The translations under genes were made by a program, and so were the position numbers. A stretch of DNA of 64,000 bases from Dactylosporangium sp. AC04546 (GTDB taxonomy: Bacteria; Actinomycetota; Actinomycetes; Mycobacteriales; Micromonosporaceae): NCBI RefSeq assembly GCF_022095675.1, contig NZ_JAHYSG010000052.1, positions 1-64,000 on the forward strand, in the 5' to 3' direction. How positions within the stretch are numbered: position 1 is the first letter of the stretch; each line of letters opens with the position of its first letter. This document shows, one piece after another, positions 8,809 to 17,720 of this stretch. The notes beneath the pieces were generated by a model. That model was given only the letters and a program-made list of their open reading frames with translations, did not search any database and was not told the DNA's origin.

Positions 8809-9728
8809 TGCTGGACCTCCCTGCGGTTGAGGAACCAGAAGAGCGGGACGACGACGGCGGTGACGACGACGAAGAGCACGACGTTGCCGGCGGTGGACAG
8901 GCCGTAGAAGCCGGCCTGGTACTGCTTGTAGATGACCGACGCGATGACGTCGGACGTGAAGCCGGGGCCGCCGCGGGTCATCGCCCAGATGAGGTCGAAC
9001 GAGCGCAGCCCGCCGATGAGCGACAGGATGACGACGGTGACCGTGGCCGGGCGGGCCAGGGGCAGCACGATGTGGCGGAACCGGCCGAACGCGCTCGCGC
9101 CGTCGACGGAGGCGGCCTCGAAGTACTCCTGGGGGATCGAGACGATGCCGGCGATGTAGATGAGCGTGGCGAGGCCGACGCCCTTCCACACGTCGACGAA
9201 CGCCACCGACAGCAACGCCCACTGCGGGTCGGTGAGCCAGCCGGGCCCGTCGATGCCGAACGTCGCCAGGGTGGTGTTGATGAGCCCGTGCTCGGGGTTC
9301 ATCAGCACCGTGAACGTGATGCCGACGCCGATGGTGCTCACGAGCACCGGGAAGAACACCACCGAGCGCAGGTACCCCCGGGCCGTGATCTGCGAGGTCA
9401 GCAGCACGGCGAGCAGCAGGCCGAGGACGACCTTGAGCCCGGAGGTGACGACCGCGTAGATCATGGTGTTGGTGAAGCCCTTGACGAGGGCGGGCTCGGC
9501 GAAGAACTGGCGGAAGTTCTCGAGGCCGATGAACTCGTGGTCGAACAGCGTCCACCGGGTGAGGCTGAAGTAGAACGACGCGAACGTCGGCACCAGGAAC
9601 AGCGTGCCGTAGACGAGCGCCGCGGGCAGGTAGAACCAGTACGGGTACGGGCTGGGAGATCGGCGGCGGCGCGCGGCGGCGGCCCGTTCGCCGGTCGCGG
9701 TGCGGTGCTCGGGCACGGTGGTGGTCAT
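8805..9728 (-). CDS. Sugar ABC transporter permease (first permease of rhamnoside locus)
   Basis: A 307-residue MalF-like permease. A basic cytoplasmic N-terminus (about 35 residues) precedes six transmembrane helices, and the EAA loop reads EAASVDGASAFGRFRHIVLP. It forms the inner-membrane channel with the following MalG-like permease and is fed by the lipoprotein encoded just upstream. A strong hairpin separates it from the binding-protein gene, a usual way to make more binding protein than permease. Confidence 0.92.
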   Translation of the reverse strand: MTTTVPEHRTATGERAAAARRRRSPSPYPYWFYLPAALVYGTLFLVPTFASFYFSLTRWTLFDHEFIGLENFRQFFAEPALVKGFTNTMIYAVVTSGLKVVLGLLLAVLLTSQITARGYLRSVVFFPVLVSTIGVGITFTVLMNPEHGLINTTLATFGIDGPGWLTDPQWALLSVAFVDVWKGVGLATLIYIAGIVSIPQEYFEAASVDGASAFGRFRHIVLPLARPATVTVVILSLIGGLRSFDLIWAMTRGGPGFTSDVIASVIYKQYQAGFYGLSTAGNVVLFVVVTAVVVPLFWFLNRREVQQ

Positions 9729-9750
9729 GGCTGGGCCCTCCTCGACCCGG

Positions 9751-9778
9751 GCCCGTGGCCCCGCGCGGGGCCACGGGC
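9751..9778 (-). terminator. Intercistronic hairpin after the binding-protein gene
   Basis: A perfect 12-bp stem (GCCCGTGGCCCC with its complement) and a four-base GCGC loop lie 12 bases after the binding-protein stop and before the first permease. No T-tract follows. It most likely attenuates transcription or protects the upstream mRNA end. Confidence 0.65.
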
Positions 9779-9790
9779 GGGGACGGTGGA

Positions 9791-11104
9791 CTACCAGCCG
9801 GGCAGGCCGAGCTGCTGGGCCTGCTTCTTGACGTCCTGGTCGTAGAGCGCCGCGCCGTCGGGCGCCTTGCGGATGCCGGAGCCGATCTCGACGGTGATCT
9901 GCTCGAGCGACGGGCCCTTCACCGGCGACAGGAATTCCAGCGCCGGGCTGTTGTTGCCGGAGTCGAAGTACGGCTGCATGTCCTTGATCGGCTCGGCCAC
10001 GTCGGCCGGCAGGGCGCAGCCCTTGACGAGGAACGGCCCGAACGGCGTGGTGGCCTTCGCGACCGCGTCGCAGCCCTCCTTGCTCGCCACGAAGGCCAGG
10101 AACTTGCGGGCGCCGTCGAGCTTGGCGCCGCTGGTGGTCTTCGGGATGAAGATGCCGGCCGGCTCCCAGACGGTGAGGCCGTTCTTGCCGGCGTCGTCGC
10201 CGGGCAGGGCGAAGAAGCCGACGTCCTTGACCTTGTCGGGCGACTGGCCCACGAGCGTGCCGACGGCGAAGGTGAGCATCGGGTAGTGCACGCCGGTGCC
10301 GTCGGCGAGGTGCTTGATGCCGGCCTCCAGCTTGGTGGAGGCGAAGTCGGACGTCAGGTAGCCCGCGTCGTGCACGTCCTGGAGCTTCTGGAAGCTCTGC
10401 AGCGCCGCCGGGGTCGAGGCGTACTTGGCCTTCCCCGCGGTGTACTGGGTCGCGAAGTCGGACTGCGCCGCCGAGACGTTGTGGAAGTCGGCGAGCACGA
10501 TCACCTGGGAGGTCCAGGTGTCCTGGTAGGTCTGGATCACCGGGGCGATCCCGGCCGCCTTGATCTTGGCGTTGTTGGCCATGAAGTCGGCCCAGGTCTT
10601 GGGCACCTGCAGGCCGAGCTTCGCGTACACGGCCTTGTTGTAGAGGATGCCGCCGCCGGTCGCGCCGCCGAACGGCACGCCGTAGAGCTTCCCGCCGGCC
10701 GACACCGTGGTCTTGAACGTACCGTCGAGGTCGCCGACGTAGGACTGGTCGTCGATCGGGGCCAGGTTCTGCTCCGGCTTGAGGGCCTGGAACAGCGAGC
10801 CCGAGTTGTACATGAAGACGTCGGTCATGTCGCCGGTGGACAGCCGGGTCTTGACGACGTTGTCACCCTCGGAGCCCTGCGGCCGGGTCTCCACCTTCAC
10901 GGTCACGCCGCTGTTCCCGGCGTTGAAGGCCTTGGCGAGCGCCTCGGCGGTCTTGAGGCTGGCGTCGGAGTTGTCGGCGAGGAACGTGATGGTGGTGCCG
11001 GAGCCGCTGTCGCTGGAGCCGAGGTCGCCGGCGCTGCAGGCGCTCAGCGCCAGCGCCCCGGCGGCGAACGCCGCGAGCGCGGCTCGTGACCGGATTCGTC
11101 TCAT
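9791..11104 (-). CDS. Sugar ABC transporter substrate-binding lipoprotein
   Basis: A 437-residue extracellular solute-binding protein (family 1). The N-terminal signal peptide ends in the lipobox LALSAC, so the mature protein starts with a lipid-modified cysteine anchored outside the membrane. The body contains the usual features (TKLEAGIKHLADGTGVHYPM and a FVASKEGCDAVAKAT region). The ATG at 11104 is preceded by CGGAGG; the longer frame is not needed. It lies 34 bases after the rhamnosidase gene. The ligand is probably a rhamnose-containing oligosaccharide, inferred from context only. Confidence 0.92.
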   Translation of the reverse strand: MRRIRSRAALAAFAAGALALSACSAGDLGSSDSGSGTTITFLADNSDASLKTAEALAKAFNAGNSGVTVKVETRPQGSEGDNVVKTRLSTGDMTDVFMYNSGSLFQALKPEQNLAPIDDQSYVGDLDGTFKTTVSAGGKLYGVPFGGATGGGILYNKAVYAKLGLQVPKTWADFMANNAKIKAAGIAPVIQTYQDTWTSQVIVLADFHNVSAAQSDFATQYTAGKAKYASTPAALQSFQKLQDVHDAGYLTSDFASTKLEAGIKHLADGTGVHYPMLTFAVGTLVGQSPDKVKDVGFFALPGDDAGKNGLTVWEPAGIFIPKTTSGAKLDGARKFLAFVASKEGCDAVAKATTPFGPFLVKGCALPADVAEPIKDMQPYFDSGNNSPALEFLSPVKGPSLEQITVEIGSGIRKAPDGAALYDQDVKKQAQQLGLPGW

Positions 11105-11138
11105 GATCGCTACCTCCGATGGGGGTGTGTGAGGGTAC

Positions 11139-13707
11139 TCAGCCGTTCGTGGGGGGCGCGAACGGGTGGACGACGGGGACAGGGGACGGATCGTCACCGG
11201 CGTCGCGGAACGGGCAGCTGAAGGCGTGGTGGCCGGAGCCGATCTCGGCCGGGACGCCGGACGGCAGCTCGACCGTCGCCGTCACGCCGGGTGGCAGGGT
11301 GACGTCGACGTCGAGCCGGCCGTCCGCGCGCCGCCAGGCGACCACGATCCGGCCGTACGGGCTGTCGTGCGTGGCGGCGGCGCGGGTGAGCCCGCCGCCG
11401 GGGCGGGGCCGCACCGTGACCCGGCGGTAGCCGGGCGCGGCCGGGGCCAGGCCGGCCACCCGGCGGTGCAGCCAGTCGGCGACGGCGCCGAACGCGTAGT
11501 GGTTGAAGGAGGTCATGTCGCCCGGGTTCACCCGGCCGTCGGGCAGCAGGCTGTCCCAGCGCTCCCACATGGTCGTGGCGCCCATCGTGATCGGGTACAG
11601 CCAGGACGGGCACTCCCGCTGCAGCAGCAGGTGGTAGGCCGTGTCGTCGGCGCCGACGCTGCTCAGCGCGTCGCAGATGAGCGGCGTGCCGGCGAAGCCG
11701 GTGCTGACGTGGTAGCCGTCGACGCGCACCAGCTCGGCGAGGCGGTGCCCGGCCCGCTCCCGCTGCTCCTCCTTGGCGAGCAGCCCGGCGGTGAGGGCGA
11801 GCGCGTACGCGGTCTGCGCGTCGCTGGCCAGCCGGCCGCTCGGCGTCACGAACTCGTCGTTGAACGCCTCGGCGACGGCGGTGGCGTGGGCGGTGTACCG
11901 CGCGTGGTCGGCCTCCTCGCCGAGCAGCGCGGCGATCGCGGCCAGCCGGCGAGCGCTGTCGGCGTGGGCGGCGGTGGCCACGAGGTGCGGGTCGGTGCGG
12001 GCGGCCGCCGGCTGGTCGGCCGGCGCGGCCGGGTCGAGCCAGTCGCCGAACTGGAACCCGGTGTCCCACAGCCGGTGCTCGCCGGCGAGCGCGGCGACCT
12101 GGTCGACCCAGGCCTTCATGCTCGCGTACTGCGCCCGCAGGATCCCGGTGTCGCCGAACCGCTCGTGCAGCACGTCGGGTCCGACGACCGCGACGTCGCC
12201 CCACACGGCGGCCGGCTGGGCCGGGCCGAGCAGCTCCAGCCACGGCACGTAGAACGGGACGGTGCCGATCTCCTCCTGCTCGGCGGCCAGGTCGGCCAGC
12301 CAGGAGGTGAGCAGCCCGGCGCAGTCGTACAGGAAGCTCGCGGTCGGGGCGAACACGGCGAGGTCGCCGGTCCAGCCGAGCCGCTCGTCGCGCTGCGGGC
12401 AGTCGGTGGGCACGTCGAGGAAGTTGCCGCGCAGGCTCCACACGACGTTGTCGTGCAGGCGGTTCAGCAGCGGGTCGTCGCACTCGAACCAGCCGGTGCG
12501 GGTCATGTCGGTGTGGCAGACCACGGCCTCGACGTCCTCGGCGGCCGCCGCGCCGGTCACCTCGGCGTAGCGGAACCCGTGGACGGTGAAGCGCGGCTCC
12601 CACGTCTCGGCGTCGCCGCCGCGCAGCACGTACTCGTCGCGGGCGGCCGCCTGCCGCAGCGGCCGCGTGTACAGCTCGCCGTCCTGGAGCACCTCGGCGT
12701 GGCGCAGCACGACCGTGTCGCCGGCCGCGCCGCGCACGCGGACCCGCAGCCGGCCGGTGATGTTCTGGCCGAAGTCGAGGATCGTCGCGCCGGACGGCGC
12801 GGTGGTGACGGTGACCGGGCGCAGCGTCTCGGTGCGGCGCACCGGCGGCCCGTCGGGGGCGACCAGCCGGGCGGCGTCGAACGGCAGCGTCTCGACCGGC
12901 GTCCAGTCGCCGTCGTCGAAGCCGGGGCTCGACCAGCCGTCCCGTTCGAGGCGGGCGTCGTGGCGCTCGCCGTCGTACAGGCCGGTGGAGGTGACCGGCC
13001 CGGACGCCGACCGCCACCGGTCGTCCGTGCCGATCACGTATCGGGCCCCGTCGGCGCACCGGACCTCCAGTTGGGCGAGCAGGCCGGTGCGGTCGCCGTA
13101 GACCGCCCGCCGGCCGCCGTTGAACCCGAGCCGGCCGCGGTACCACCCGTCGGCGAGCCAGGCACCGATGACGTTCTCGCCGGCGGTGAGGTGGCCGGTC
13201 ACGTCGAAGGTCTGGTACCGCAGCCGGTGGTGGTAGCTGGTCCAGCCCGGCGCCAGCACGTGGTCGCCGACCGTCCGTCCGTTGAGCTCGACCTCGTACA
13301 CGCCGTGCGCGGTGACGTAGAGCCGCGCCTCGACGACGTCCGACGGCAGCTCGAACGCCCGGCGCAGCAGCACCGCCGGCCCGTCGGCGCCGGCCGGCTG
13401 GGGCGCCGGCCCGACCATGCCCGCGGACCAGTCCCCGGTCTCCAGCAGGCCGGCCTCGACCGCGAGCTCGTCGCTCCCGGGACGCCAGCGCCGCGGCAGG
13501 CCATGGCACCAGAACCTGCTCGGCGGAGGCGACCCGGCCCGAGGTGGACTCGGTGCCGTCCGCGTCCCGCACGGCGATCTCGTAGGCCGACTGGACCCAG
13601 TCCGCGCCGGCCGCCTCGGCCCGCCACGACAGCCGGGGCGTGCCGGTGCCGAGGCCGAGGGGCTCGCGGTGGTGATCGGCCCGCAGGCCGGAGACGCGAA
13701 GCGACAC
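11139..13707 (-). CDS. GH78 alpha-L-rhamnosidase, frameshifted near the N-terminus
   Basis: The reading frame is split. Residues 1 to about 77 read from GTG 13707 (SLRVSGLRADHHREPLGLG, typical of the GH78 N-terminal beta-domain, with AGGGAG upstream). From about 13475 the homologous sequence continues one frame over (DELAVEAGLLETGDWSAGM) to the stop at 11139. The catalytic (alpha/alpha)6 domain is intact: FLDVPTDCPQRDERLGWTGD is the hallmark motif. The enzyme would release terminal L-rhamnose from glycosides. The strand that normally joins SRER to WSDELAV is missing, so a small out-of-frame deletion is more likely than a one-base error. No signal peptide; probably cytoplasmic. Neighbours are the importer and a LacI regulator. 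Confidence 0.85.
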
Positions 13708-13717
13708 GGGAACTCCC

Positions 13718-13729
13718 TGAAACGATTCA
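13718..13729. promoter_or_regulatory. Candidate LacI operator at the rhamnosidase start
   Basis: TGAAACGATTCA is a 12-base dyad with a central CG (ten of twelve positions symmetric), the form of many LacI/GalR operators. It lies 11 bases before the rhamnosidase GTG, where bound repressor would block transcription or initiation. Assignment to the adjacent LacI protein is inferred. Confidence 0.45.
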
Positions 13730-13846
13730 AAGGGACTGTGAACGCAACCGCGCGACCAAGGGGTGCTGTCGCACGGTGCCGGAGATGCTGGGGGTGTTTC
13801 GTAGAGCGTTCTTCATTGTTATGACGGTCACAGAGGTTGTCAAGAC

Positions 13847-13872
13847 GACCTGTTCGCAGGTCTGTGTAGACC
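13847..13872. promoter_or_regulatory. Overlapping inverted repeats in the rhamnosidase/LacI divergent promoter
   Basis: Two dyads share a GGTC half-site: GACCTG-TTCG-CAGGTC (13847-13862) and GGTCT-GTGT-AGACC (13859-13872). A TTGTCA hexamer lies just to the left. They sit about 80 bases before the LacI gene and may be binding sites for it or a second regulator. Nothing else recognisable is in this 245-base region. Confidence 0.4.
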
Positions 13873-13952
13873 AATGTCCACGACGTTGGGCGCGATCAAG
13901 ACCGGCTAGACTGCCCGAGCTGGTGTAGTCCGTTCTACGAAGGAGGCCGAGC

Positions 13953-14993
13953 ATGGCCGCCGGACCGTCGCCCCGCCGGGCCACCATCACCGACGTCGCC
14001 AACCTGGCCCAGGTGTCGCCGGCGGCGGTGTCGAAGGTGCTGCGCAACGCCTACGGCGTGAGCCCGGCGATGCAGGAGCGCGTCCGCGCCGCGATGGCCG
14101 AGCTGGGCTACCGCCCGCACGCCGCCGCCCGCGGCATGCGCGGCCAGACGTACACGATCGGCGTGCTCATCCCCGACCTGCGCAACCCGTTCTTCCCCGA
14201 GCTCATCGAGGGCATCGGCGAGCACCTCGACGGCACCGACTACCAGACGGTGCTCGGCCCGGGCGGCAGCACCCCGGAGACGCAGTCGCGCACCACGGAC
14301 GCGCTCGTCGACCGGCGCGTCGACGGCCTGGTCATGATCGCGCCGGCCCTGCCGCGCACCCGCCTGGAGCAGATCGCGCGGACGGTGCCGGTGGTGGTGA
14401 TCGGCCGGCACGGCAAGTCGGCCGAGTACGACGGCGTGGTCGACGACGACCTCATGGGCGCCGGCCTGGTGGTGGACCACCTGGCCGACCTGGGCCACCG
14501 CCGGATCGCCCACATCGAGCACCGCGACACCACCCGCGGCATCCCGACCACGATGCCGCAGACGGTCCGGGCGGAGGGCTACCGCCAGGCGATGGAGCGC
14601 CGCGGCCTGGCCGCCGAGATCGACATCGTCCCGAGCACGTACAGCGAGGCGGGCGGCTACAGCGCCGCGCTGGAGCTGCTGGCCCGCCCGGTCCGCCCGA
14701 CGGCCGTCTTCGCCGGCGCCGACGTCGCCGCGATCGGCGTCCTCAACGCGGTGCACGAGGCCGGCCTGCGCATCCCGGAGGACCTCTCGGTGGCGGGCTA
14801 CGACAACACGACGGTGGCGGCGATGGGCCCGATCTCGCTGACGAGCGTCGACCAGGACGGCCACCTGATGGGCGCCAACGCGGCCCGCCTGCTCCTGGAG
14901 CGCATCGAGCGCAAGCGCGACCGCTCGGTCCTGCTGTCCTTCTCCCCCACCCTGGTCCCTCGCCGCAGCACGGCCCCGCCGCTCGACGCGTAG
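13953..14993 (+). CDS. LacI-family transcriptional regulator
   Basis: A 346-residue LacI protein. The N-terminal helix-turn-helix and hinge are complete (ATITDVANLAQVSPAAVSKVLRN, then AMAELGYRPHAAARGMRG). The periplasmic-binding-protein-like effector domain follows (IGVLIPDLRNPFFPELIEGI) and ends with TLVPRRSTAPP. An AAGGAGG Shine-Dalgarno sequence precedes the ATG. It is divergent from the rhamnosidase/ABC operon, so it is probably its repressor, with a rhamnose-containing sugar as effector. A large hairpin terminates the gene. Confidence 0.93.
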   Translation: MAAGPSPRRATITDVANLAQVSPAAVSKVLRNAYGVSPAMQERVRAAMAELGYRPHAAARGMRGQTYTIGVLIPDLRNPFFPELIEGIGEHLDGTDYQTVLGPGGSTPETQSRTTDALVDRRVDGLVMIAPALPRTRLEQIARTVPVVVIGRHGKSAEYDGVVDDDLMGAGLVVDHLADLGHRRIAHIEHRDTTRGIPTTMPQTVRAEGYRQAMERRGLAAEIDIVPSTYSEAGGYSAALELLARPVRPTAVFAGADVAAIGVLNAVHEAGLRIPEDLSVAGYDNTTVAAMGPISLTSVDQDGHLMGANAARLLLERIERKRDRSVLLSFSPTLVPRRSTAPPLDA

Positions 14994-14997
14994 GGGC

Positions 14998-15065
14998 TGC
15001 CTCAGCGCCGGGCGGAAGGTTCCCGGGCGCCGCTGCAACCCGGGAACCGTGCCGGGCGTGAGGCA
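14998..15065 (+). terminator. Large stem-loop after the LacI gene
   Basis: The core is a perfect 10-bp stem, GGTTCCCGGG/CCCGGGAACC (15018-15048), with an 11-base loop. Outer flanks also pair (TGCCTCA at 14998 with TGAGGCA at 15059) with an imperfect GC-rich stretch between. It starts five bases after the LacI stop and insulates the following sigma-factor gene. Confidence 0.7.
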
Positions 15066-15107
15066 TGGTGACGGGTTGGACAAGCGGAGCGGGGGCGGGG
15101 CCGACGC

Positions 15108-15608
15108 ATGAGGGATGCAGCGGATTTTGACGAGTTCTACCGGGCCACGTCAGCGAGACTGCTGCGGTTCGGGTACGCGGTCTGCGGCGACCTCACCGAG
15201 GCGCAGGACCTCGTGCAGGAAGCCTACACACGGGCCTGGTCGCACTGGCGGACCGTGGCCGGGCACCCGAATCCCGAAGGGTGGCTGCGGCTCGTCGTCG
15301 CGCGGCTGGCCACCGATCGGCGACGACGGCTGCAGCGATGGCGGGGTGTACTGCTGCGGACCGGGCCGCCCGCGGTCGGCGCGCCGCCCGGGGAGGACAC
15401 CGTCGTGCTGGTCGCGGCGCTGCGGCAGCTGCCGGTCGCGCACCGGCAGGCGCTCGCGCTGCACTACCTGTTCGATCTGCCGGTCACGGACATCGCCAGC
15501 GAGATCGGCGTGGCCGTCGGCACGGTGAAGTCGTGGCTGTCGCGGGGGCGGGCGGGGCTCGCCGCCGTCCTGGGTGAGCCGGCCGTGGCGAAGGAGGGGG
15601 ACCGATGA
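15108..15608 (+). CDS. ECF RNA polymerase sigma factor, SigE-family type
   Basis: A 166-residue ECF sigma factor. Region 2 is at residues 6-65 (FYRATSARLLRFGYAVCGD, then EAQDLVQEAYTRAWSHW). Region 4 is at 100-155 with ALALHYLFDLPVTDIASEIG and the recognition helix VAVGTVKSWLSRGRAGL. The short domain linker and the small size match the actinobacterial SigE-type group. Its stop overlaps the next gene by four bases (ATGA), so sigma factor and membrane partner are translationally coupled. Confidence 0.92.
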   Translation: MRDAADFDEFYRATSARLLRFGYAVCGDLTEAQDLVQEAYTRAWSHWRTVAGHPNPEGWLRLVVARLATDRRRRLQRWRGVLLRTGPPAVGAPPGEDTVVLVAALRQLPVAHRQALALHYLFDLPVTDIASEIGVAVGTVKSWLSRGRAGLAAVLGEPAVAKEGDR

Positions 15609-16498
15609 ACGACCTGCAGGAACTCTACGCAGCACTGGCCCGTGAGGCCGACGGCACGCGCCTGGACGGGCCCGACCTGCCGCGCCGGCGGGCCGACCGG
15701 CGGCGGCGGGCCCGGGTGGTGGTGACCGTGGCGGCCGTGGCCGCGCTGGTCGCCGGGATCACCGTCGGCGGGCGGGTGGTGCTCGGGGCGGACGGCCCAC
15801 CGCTTCCCCCGAGCATCACCTCGTCCCCCGAGCCGTCGAGAACGCCGTCCGGAAAGGTCTCGTCCGAGCCGGCGCCGTCCGAACCGGCGGTGCCCGCGAA
15901 GGCCATCCCCGACAGCGCGTTCCTCCAGCAGCCGGACACCAACCGGGCCGACGCCCCGTACGAGGTCCCGTCCAACCACATGCTCCCCGAGCTGTGCGCG
16001 GCGAAGTACCCCAGCGACGCGCTCGTCCAGGGCCGCCGGACCTTGCACGCCATCTACTCGAAGGACCCGTCGCGCCAGGACATGGTGCCCGACGGGGCGT
16101 TCGACGAGACCGTCACGACGTACCGCGCCGACGGCGCCACGCAGTTCATGCAGCAGCTGCGCGCCGCCGTGACCGCATGCCCGTCCCAGACGCGGGAGGG
16201 CATCCGGTACCAGCACCGGATGCTCACCGCCGGGCAGCACGGTGACGAGGCGATCCTGTTCGAGGTCCGCTACCCCACCCTCAACACGGACGGCAAGCCG
16301 ACCGGTGGCGAGGACGTGCGGCTGGTCAGCGTCGTGCGGGTCGGCACCGTGGTCCTGGTGCTGTACGAGCAGGGCTGGGAACGCGGCTCGTCGGCCGATC
16401 GCGCCGACGTCGACCGCTTCACCACCGTCGCGCTCAGCCGGCTGCGCGCCTGGCTCGGCGCCGGCGCAGGATCAGCCAGCCCAGGCCCGTCGCAGTAA
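15605..16498 (+). CDS. Single-pass membrane protein coupled to the ECF sigma gene (putative anti-sigma factor)
   Basis: A 297-residue protein. About 38 cytoplasmic residues rich in arginine precede one transmembrane helix (VVVTVAAVAALVAGITVGG, about 39-58), a proline/serine-rich linker (70-100) and an extracytoplasmic domain of about 190 residues that I do not recognise (two cysteines, LCAAKY and TACPSQ, may form a disulphide). Gene order and the 4-base overlap are those of anti-sigma factors, but no zinc-binding anti-sigma motif (HxxxCxxC) is present. Its last 65 bases overlap the end of the convergent gene. Confidence 0.75.
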   Translation: MNDLQELYAALAREADGTRLDGPDLPRRRADRRRRARVVVTVAAVAALVAGITVGGRVVLGADGPPLPPSITSSPEPSRTPSGKVSSEPAPSEPAVPAKAIPDSAFLQQPDTNRADAPYEVPSNHMLPELCAAKYPSDALVQGRRTLHAIYSKDPSRQDMVPDGAFDETVTTYRADGATQFMQQLRAAVTACPSQTREGIRYQHRMLTAGQHGDEAILFEVRYPTLNTDGKPTGGEDVRLVSVVRVGTVVLVLYEQGWERGSSADRADVDRFTTVALSRLRAWLGAGAGSASPGPSQ

Positions 16499-17720
16499 AC
16501 AGCACGACGGCCGCGGTGAGCAGCCGCAGCCACAGCGGCCACGGGCCGCGCTGCGGGTCGCCGGTCTCGGCGACCCGCAGCTCTGGCAGCAGCCCGGCGG
16601 CGACCTGCAGGTCGTACGTGGTGCTGCCGCCGCCGACGCGGGCCAGCGGTCGCGGTGTGCCGCTGAGCGGGACCGCCGACACGGTGCGCCCGACGGTGGA
16701 ACTGCCCTCGGTGAGCAGCAGCTCGTCCGTGGCGCGCCAGCCCAGCAGCGCGATCTCGCCGGATCGCTCGATCGCCGGCGGTACCGCCGCATCCCCGTCG
16801 ACAGCGACGAACGTCAGCGTGCAGGGGATCTTCCCCACGCCGGCGTTGTCGACGAGTGCGACGTAGCGCCCGTCCGGGGACCAGGCGTTCGGGCCGGCGA
16901 TCCGCGCGCCGAACGGGATCGATCCCACGGTCCTCGGCTCCCCGCCGGCGAGCTCGACGATCAGCAGTTCACTGCGCGTCTCCAGCTGCTGCTGTACCGC
17001 GAGGCGCCGCCCGTCCGGCGCGAACGCCGCCGCGACCGCCCGGACGGGCAGCGTCGTGGACGTGCCGGAGCGCAGGTCGAGCAGGGCCGTCTCGGCCCCG
17101 GCGTCGTACACGAGCCGGGTGCCGTCCGGCGACCAGGCCCGCGGCTCGATCACGCCGGTGACCGGGGCGGCGAAGTGCCGGGTGGCCCCCGTGGTGAGGT
17201 CGACGACGGCCACGTCACGGGCGTCGCCGAGGCTGCCGACCGCGACCGCCGCGCCGTCCGGGGACAGCAGCACGGGGGCGTCCTGCCAGGTGGACAGCTC
17301 GACCTTGCCGCCGCGGCGCTCGGCCTCGTCGACCCGGCGGTACGTGCGGCCGTCGTACGCGACCACCACCGTCTGGAGCGTGTGGAGCATCCGCGGCCCG
17401 TTGCTGCCCTGGACGTACGCGGCGACGGCCGGCCCCGGCGGCGCGGCCGACACGGGCGCGGTGAGCAGCGAGAGCCCGGCGAACGTGCGCGGCAGCACCG
17501 GCGCGGCGGCGCGGGGCTGCCCGGTCTGGGCCAGCAGGCCGGGCCCGGCGACCGCGCCGAGCAGCACCGACAGCACGGCGACGGCGCTGAGCACGGGCCG
17601 CCAGCGGGCCGGCCGGGCCGCCCGGGCCAGGAGCACCTCGGGCTCGGGCGGGACGACCGGCAGGTCGTCGGCGACCTCCCGGAGCGCCGCGCCGATGCGG
17701 GTGTGCGGGTCAGTCGACAT
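16434..17720 (-). CDS. Membrane-anchored beta-propeller (WD40/PD40-like) protein coupled to a sigma factor
   Basis: A 428-residue protein. It has a cytoplasmic N-terminus, a transmembrane helix at about 45-70, and an extracytoplasmic beta-propeller with repeated blade motifs (LSPDGAAVAVG, WSPDGTRLVYD, FAPDGRRLAVQ, WSPDGRYVALV). A second helix near the C-terminus (LLTAAVVLFTATGLGWLIL) is followed by a basic tail. The ATG at 17720 overlaps the preceding sigma-factor gene by 11 bases, so it is probably the sensor/anti-sigma partner. Its 3' end overlaps the convergent gene by 65 bases. Confidence 0.8.
   Translation of the reverse strand: MSTDPHTRIGAALREVADDLPVVPPEPEVLLARAARPARWRPVLSAVAVLSVLLGAVAGPGLLAQTGQPRAAAPVLPRTFAGLSLLTAPVSAAPPGPAVAAYVQGSNGPRMLHTLQTVVVAYDGRTYRRVDEAERRGGKVELSTWQDAPVLLSPDGAAVAVGSLGDARDVAVVDLTTGATRHFAAPVTGVIEPRAWSPDGTRLVYDAGAETALLDLRSGTSTTLPVRAVAAAFAPDGRRLAVQQQLETRSELLIVELAGGEPRTVGSIPFGARIAGPNAWSPDGRYVALVDNAGVGKIPCTLTFVAVDGDAAVPPAIERSGEIALLGWRATDELLLTEGSSTVGRTVSAVPLSGTPRPLARVGGGSTTYDLQVAAGLLPELRVAETGDPQRGPWPLWLRLLTAAVVLFTATGLGWLILRRRRARRAAG

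Noticed and set aside
7990..11104. Possible missing ATPase gene for the rhamnoside importer
   Set aside because: Neither sugar importer in this window has one, and actinomycetes commonly share a single MsiK-type ATPase encoded elsewhere, so the absence is not an anomaly.
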